From: an uncultured Chiayiivirga sp.
GTDB lineage: Bacteria > Pseudomonadota > Gammaproteobacteria > Xanthomonadales > Xanthomonadaceae
DNA length: 7,532 bases
NCBI GenBank assembly: GCA_934525595.1
Contig: CAKSZJ010000039.1
Coordinates: 1 to 7,532 of the forward strand
Direction of reading: 5' to 3'
The notes under the pieces are model-generated. The model was not told the DNA's origin and did not search any database. It was given only the letters and a program-made list of their open reading frames with translations. The position numbers and the translations under genes are program-made. Shown piece by piece: positions 6,237-7,532 of this stretch (its first letter is position 1; each line of letters opens with the position of its first letter).

Positions 6237-6896
6237 TCAGACGCTGCCGGCGACGACCTCGCCGTCGGCGATCACCACGTCGGCCGGGCGCGCCGCGAAC
6301 AGGCCCACCGTCACCACGCCGACGATCTGGTTGATGCGCGCCTCCAGCGCCACCGGATCGGTGATGGAAAGGCCGTGCACGTCGAGGATCCAGTTGCCGT
6401 TGTCGGTGACGACGCCGTCGCGCCAGACCGGCTGGCCGCCGAGGCGGAGCAGTTCGCGCGCGACGTGGCTGCGCGCCATCGGGATCACCTCCACCGGCAG
6501 CGGGAAGCGCCCGAGTACGTCCACCCGCTTGGAGGCATCGAGCACGCAGACGAAGCGCTCGCTGGCCGCGGCAATGATCTTCTCGCGCGTCAGCGCCGCG
6601 CCGCCGCCCTTGATCAGGCGGCGCTGCGGATCGCATTCGTCGGCCCCGTCCACGTAGAGCCCGAGCGGGCCTTCGGCGTTGAGGTCAAGCACCTCGATGC
6701 CGCGCTGGCGCAGCAGCGCGGTGCTCTGCTCGGAGCTGGAGACCGCGCCCTTGATCAACCCCGGCTCGCGCCCCAGCGCCTCGATGAACCAACGCACGGT
6801 CGAGCCGGTGCCGACCCCGACCACCGCGCCTTTTTCGACGAATTCGAGCGCGCGCTCGGCTGACAGGCGCTTGGCGTTTTCAATGTCCGATGACAT
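6237..6896 (-). CDS. rpiA: Ribose-5-phosphate isomerase A
   Basis: A 219-residue cytoplasmic enzyme, the same length as E. coli RpiA, that interconverts ribose 5-phosphate and ribulose 5-phosphate in the non-oxidative pentose phosphate pathway. The phosphate-binding loop GVGTGST is at 27-33. SSSEQST (53-59) and YVDGADE (81-87) hold the active-site acids Asp83 and Asp86, followed by Lys96 in [12 protein letters not shown] and the catalytic base Glu105. These equal E. coli Asp81, Asp84, Lys94 and Glu103 with a constant offset of two. [11 protein letters not shown] and [12 protein letters not shown] are also typical. The ATG at 6896 has GGAG 6 bases upstream (plus-strand 6903-6906). It converges with tsaC and lies 90 bases downstream of hsdM on the same strand, separated by a terminator-like hairpin. 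I could not find a convincing promoter in that gap. Confidence 0.97.
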   Translation of the reverse strand: MSSDIENAKRLSAERALEFVEKGAVVGVGTGSTVRWFIEALGREPGLIKGAVSSSEQSTALLRQRGIEVLDLNAEGPLGLYVDGADECDPQRRLIKGGGAALTREKIIAAASERFVCVLDASKRVDVLGRFPLPVEVIPMARSHVARELLRLGGQPVWRDGVVTDNGNWILDVHGLSITDPVALEARINQIVGVVTVGLFAARPADVVIADGEVVAGSV

Positions 6897-6929
6897 GCGG
6901 GGCTCCGTGTTCCAAATGGATTGTCTGCG

Positions 6930-6960
6930 AAAAGTCCGGATGCCCGGATCGACATCCGGG
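6930..6960 (-). terminator. Probable intrinsic terminator of hsdM
   Basis: On the minus strand, downstream of the hsdM stop, CCCGGAT and ATCCGGG pair perfectly over 7 bp around a GTCG loop (plus-strand 6943-6949 and 6954-6960). An overlapping alternative stem pairs CCGGATG with CATCCGG (6953-6959 with 6936-6942). The sequence then runs AC and TTTT. Hairpin plus a short T run in the right orientation supports a terminator insulating rpiA from the hsdM transcript. The two mutually exclusive stems are unusual; see the shared 13-mer finding. Confidence 0.55.
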
Positions 6961-6986
6961 GCAGGTGGGGCAATGAGGCTGAAAGG

Positions 6987-7532
6987 CTAGGGCAGCGGCT
7001 TCAAACCCAGCTCTTTCAGAAAGCCGTTGTGCGTCTCCTTCGCCGCCGCAATCGCCTTTTCGATCTCCGCCAGCTCCCGGTGCGTGTCATCCAGATCGAT
7101 CTCGGCCTCGGCCACCGCCGTGCTGATGTAGCGGGAGATGTTCAGGTTGAAATCGTTCTTCTCGATCTCGGCCATCTCCACCCGGCGCGAGTAGCGCGCC
7201 GCTTCCTCGCGGAACTGGTAGGTCTGGACGATCCTGGCGATGTGCTCGGGCTTGAGCTGGTTCTGGCGCTTGCCTTTTTCAAAGTGCTCGGCGGCGTTGA
7301 TGAACAACACATCGTCCGGCTTCTTGCACTTCTTCAGCACCAGGATGCAGACCGGGATGCCGGTGGAATAGAACAGGTTGGCCGGCAGCCCGATCACCGT
7401 GTCGATGTGGCCGTCCTCCAGCAGCTTGCGGCGGATGTCCGCTTCCTTGCCGCCGCGGAACAGCACGCCGTGCGGCAGGATGATCGCCATCACGCCGTCA
7501 TCCTTCAGGTAATGCAGGCCGTGCAGCAGGAA
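6987..7532 (-). CDS. hsdM: Type I restriction-modification N6-adenine methyltransferase subunit HsdM, C-terminal part
   Basis: The last 181 residues of a methyltransferase that runs off the right edge; the start, the SAM-binding motif and the NPPF/Y catalytic motif lie outside. The visible part matches the N6_Mtase family: ILPHGVLFRGG (18-28), IDTVIGLPANLFYSTGIP (43-60) with the hydrophobic strand CILVL, then FEKGKRQNQL (84-93) and EKNDFNLNISRYI (124-136). The end, about residues 142-176, is Glu/Ala/Lys-rich and probably a helical or coiled-coil segment that contacts HsdS, ending FLKELGL as in intact family members, so the C terminus seems complete. HsdM methylates adenine in the target chosen by HsdS. 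No hsdS or hsdR follows it here; rpiA does, after 90 bases. GC in sampled lines is about 53-70%, below its neighbours, consistent with acquisition by transfer. Confidence 0.92.
   Translation of the reverse strand, partial: FLLHGLHYLKDDGVMAIILPHGVLFRGGKEADIRRKLLEDGHIDTVIGLPANLFYSTGIPVCILVLKKCKKPDDVLFINAAEHFEKGKRQNQLKPEHIARIVQTYQFREEAARYSRRVEMAEIEKNDFNLNISRYISTAVAEAEIDLDDTHRELAEIEKAIAAAKETHNGFLKELGLKPLP

Overview
The window looks like chromosomal DNA from a high-GC gammaproteobacterium, most likely in the Xanthomonadaceae/Lysobacteraceae (Lysobacter, Luteimonas, Stenotrophomonas or a relative). GC is about 70% or more over most of it. The proteins match the E. coli-type versions of Tpx, 67-kDa SppA, TsaC and RpiA closely in length. 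The left end carries a pair of GTAG-type REP palindromes, a repeat class well known from Stenotrophomonas and other xanthomonads. The assignment is an inference; no rRNA or other marker gene is present.

Layout, left to right. Positions 1-172 are intergenic and hold two inverted REP hairpins. A tryptophanase gene (tnaA-like, minus strand, GTG start at 1546) follows. A 174-base divergent spacer separates it from a plus-strand run: thiol peroxidase (tpx), a NorM-type MATE efflux pump, signal peptide peptidase A (sppA) and the tRNA t6A-synthesis protein TsaC. tsaC converges on rpiA (ribose-5-phosphate isomerase, minus strand) with only 15 bases between the stop codons. The right edge holds the C-terminal 181 residues of a type I restriction-modification methyltransferase subunit (hsdM, minus strand), which runs off the window.

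How the genes relate. Most are independent housekeeping functions: peroxide detoxification, drug/cation export, membrane proteolysis, tRNA modification and the pentose phosphate pathway. The short gaps (59 bases norM-sppA, 19 bases sppA-tsaC) allow co-transcription, but no shared pathway is evident. The accessory parts are the REP pair, the stand-alone tryptophanase without a visible tnaC leader, and the hsdM end. The hsdM end has visibly lower GC (about 60% in sampled lines) and has no specificity subunit downstream, so it probably marks the edge of a restriction-modification or defence island lying mostly beyond the right border.

I did not find a convincing new biological system. The items most worth a second look are the REP pair, the hsdM edge, and a 13-base sequence shared by two intergenic hairpins 4.7 kb apart.
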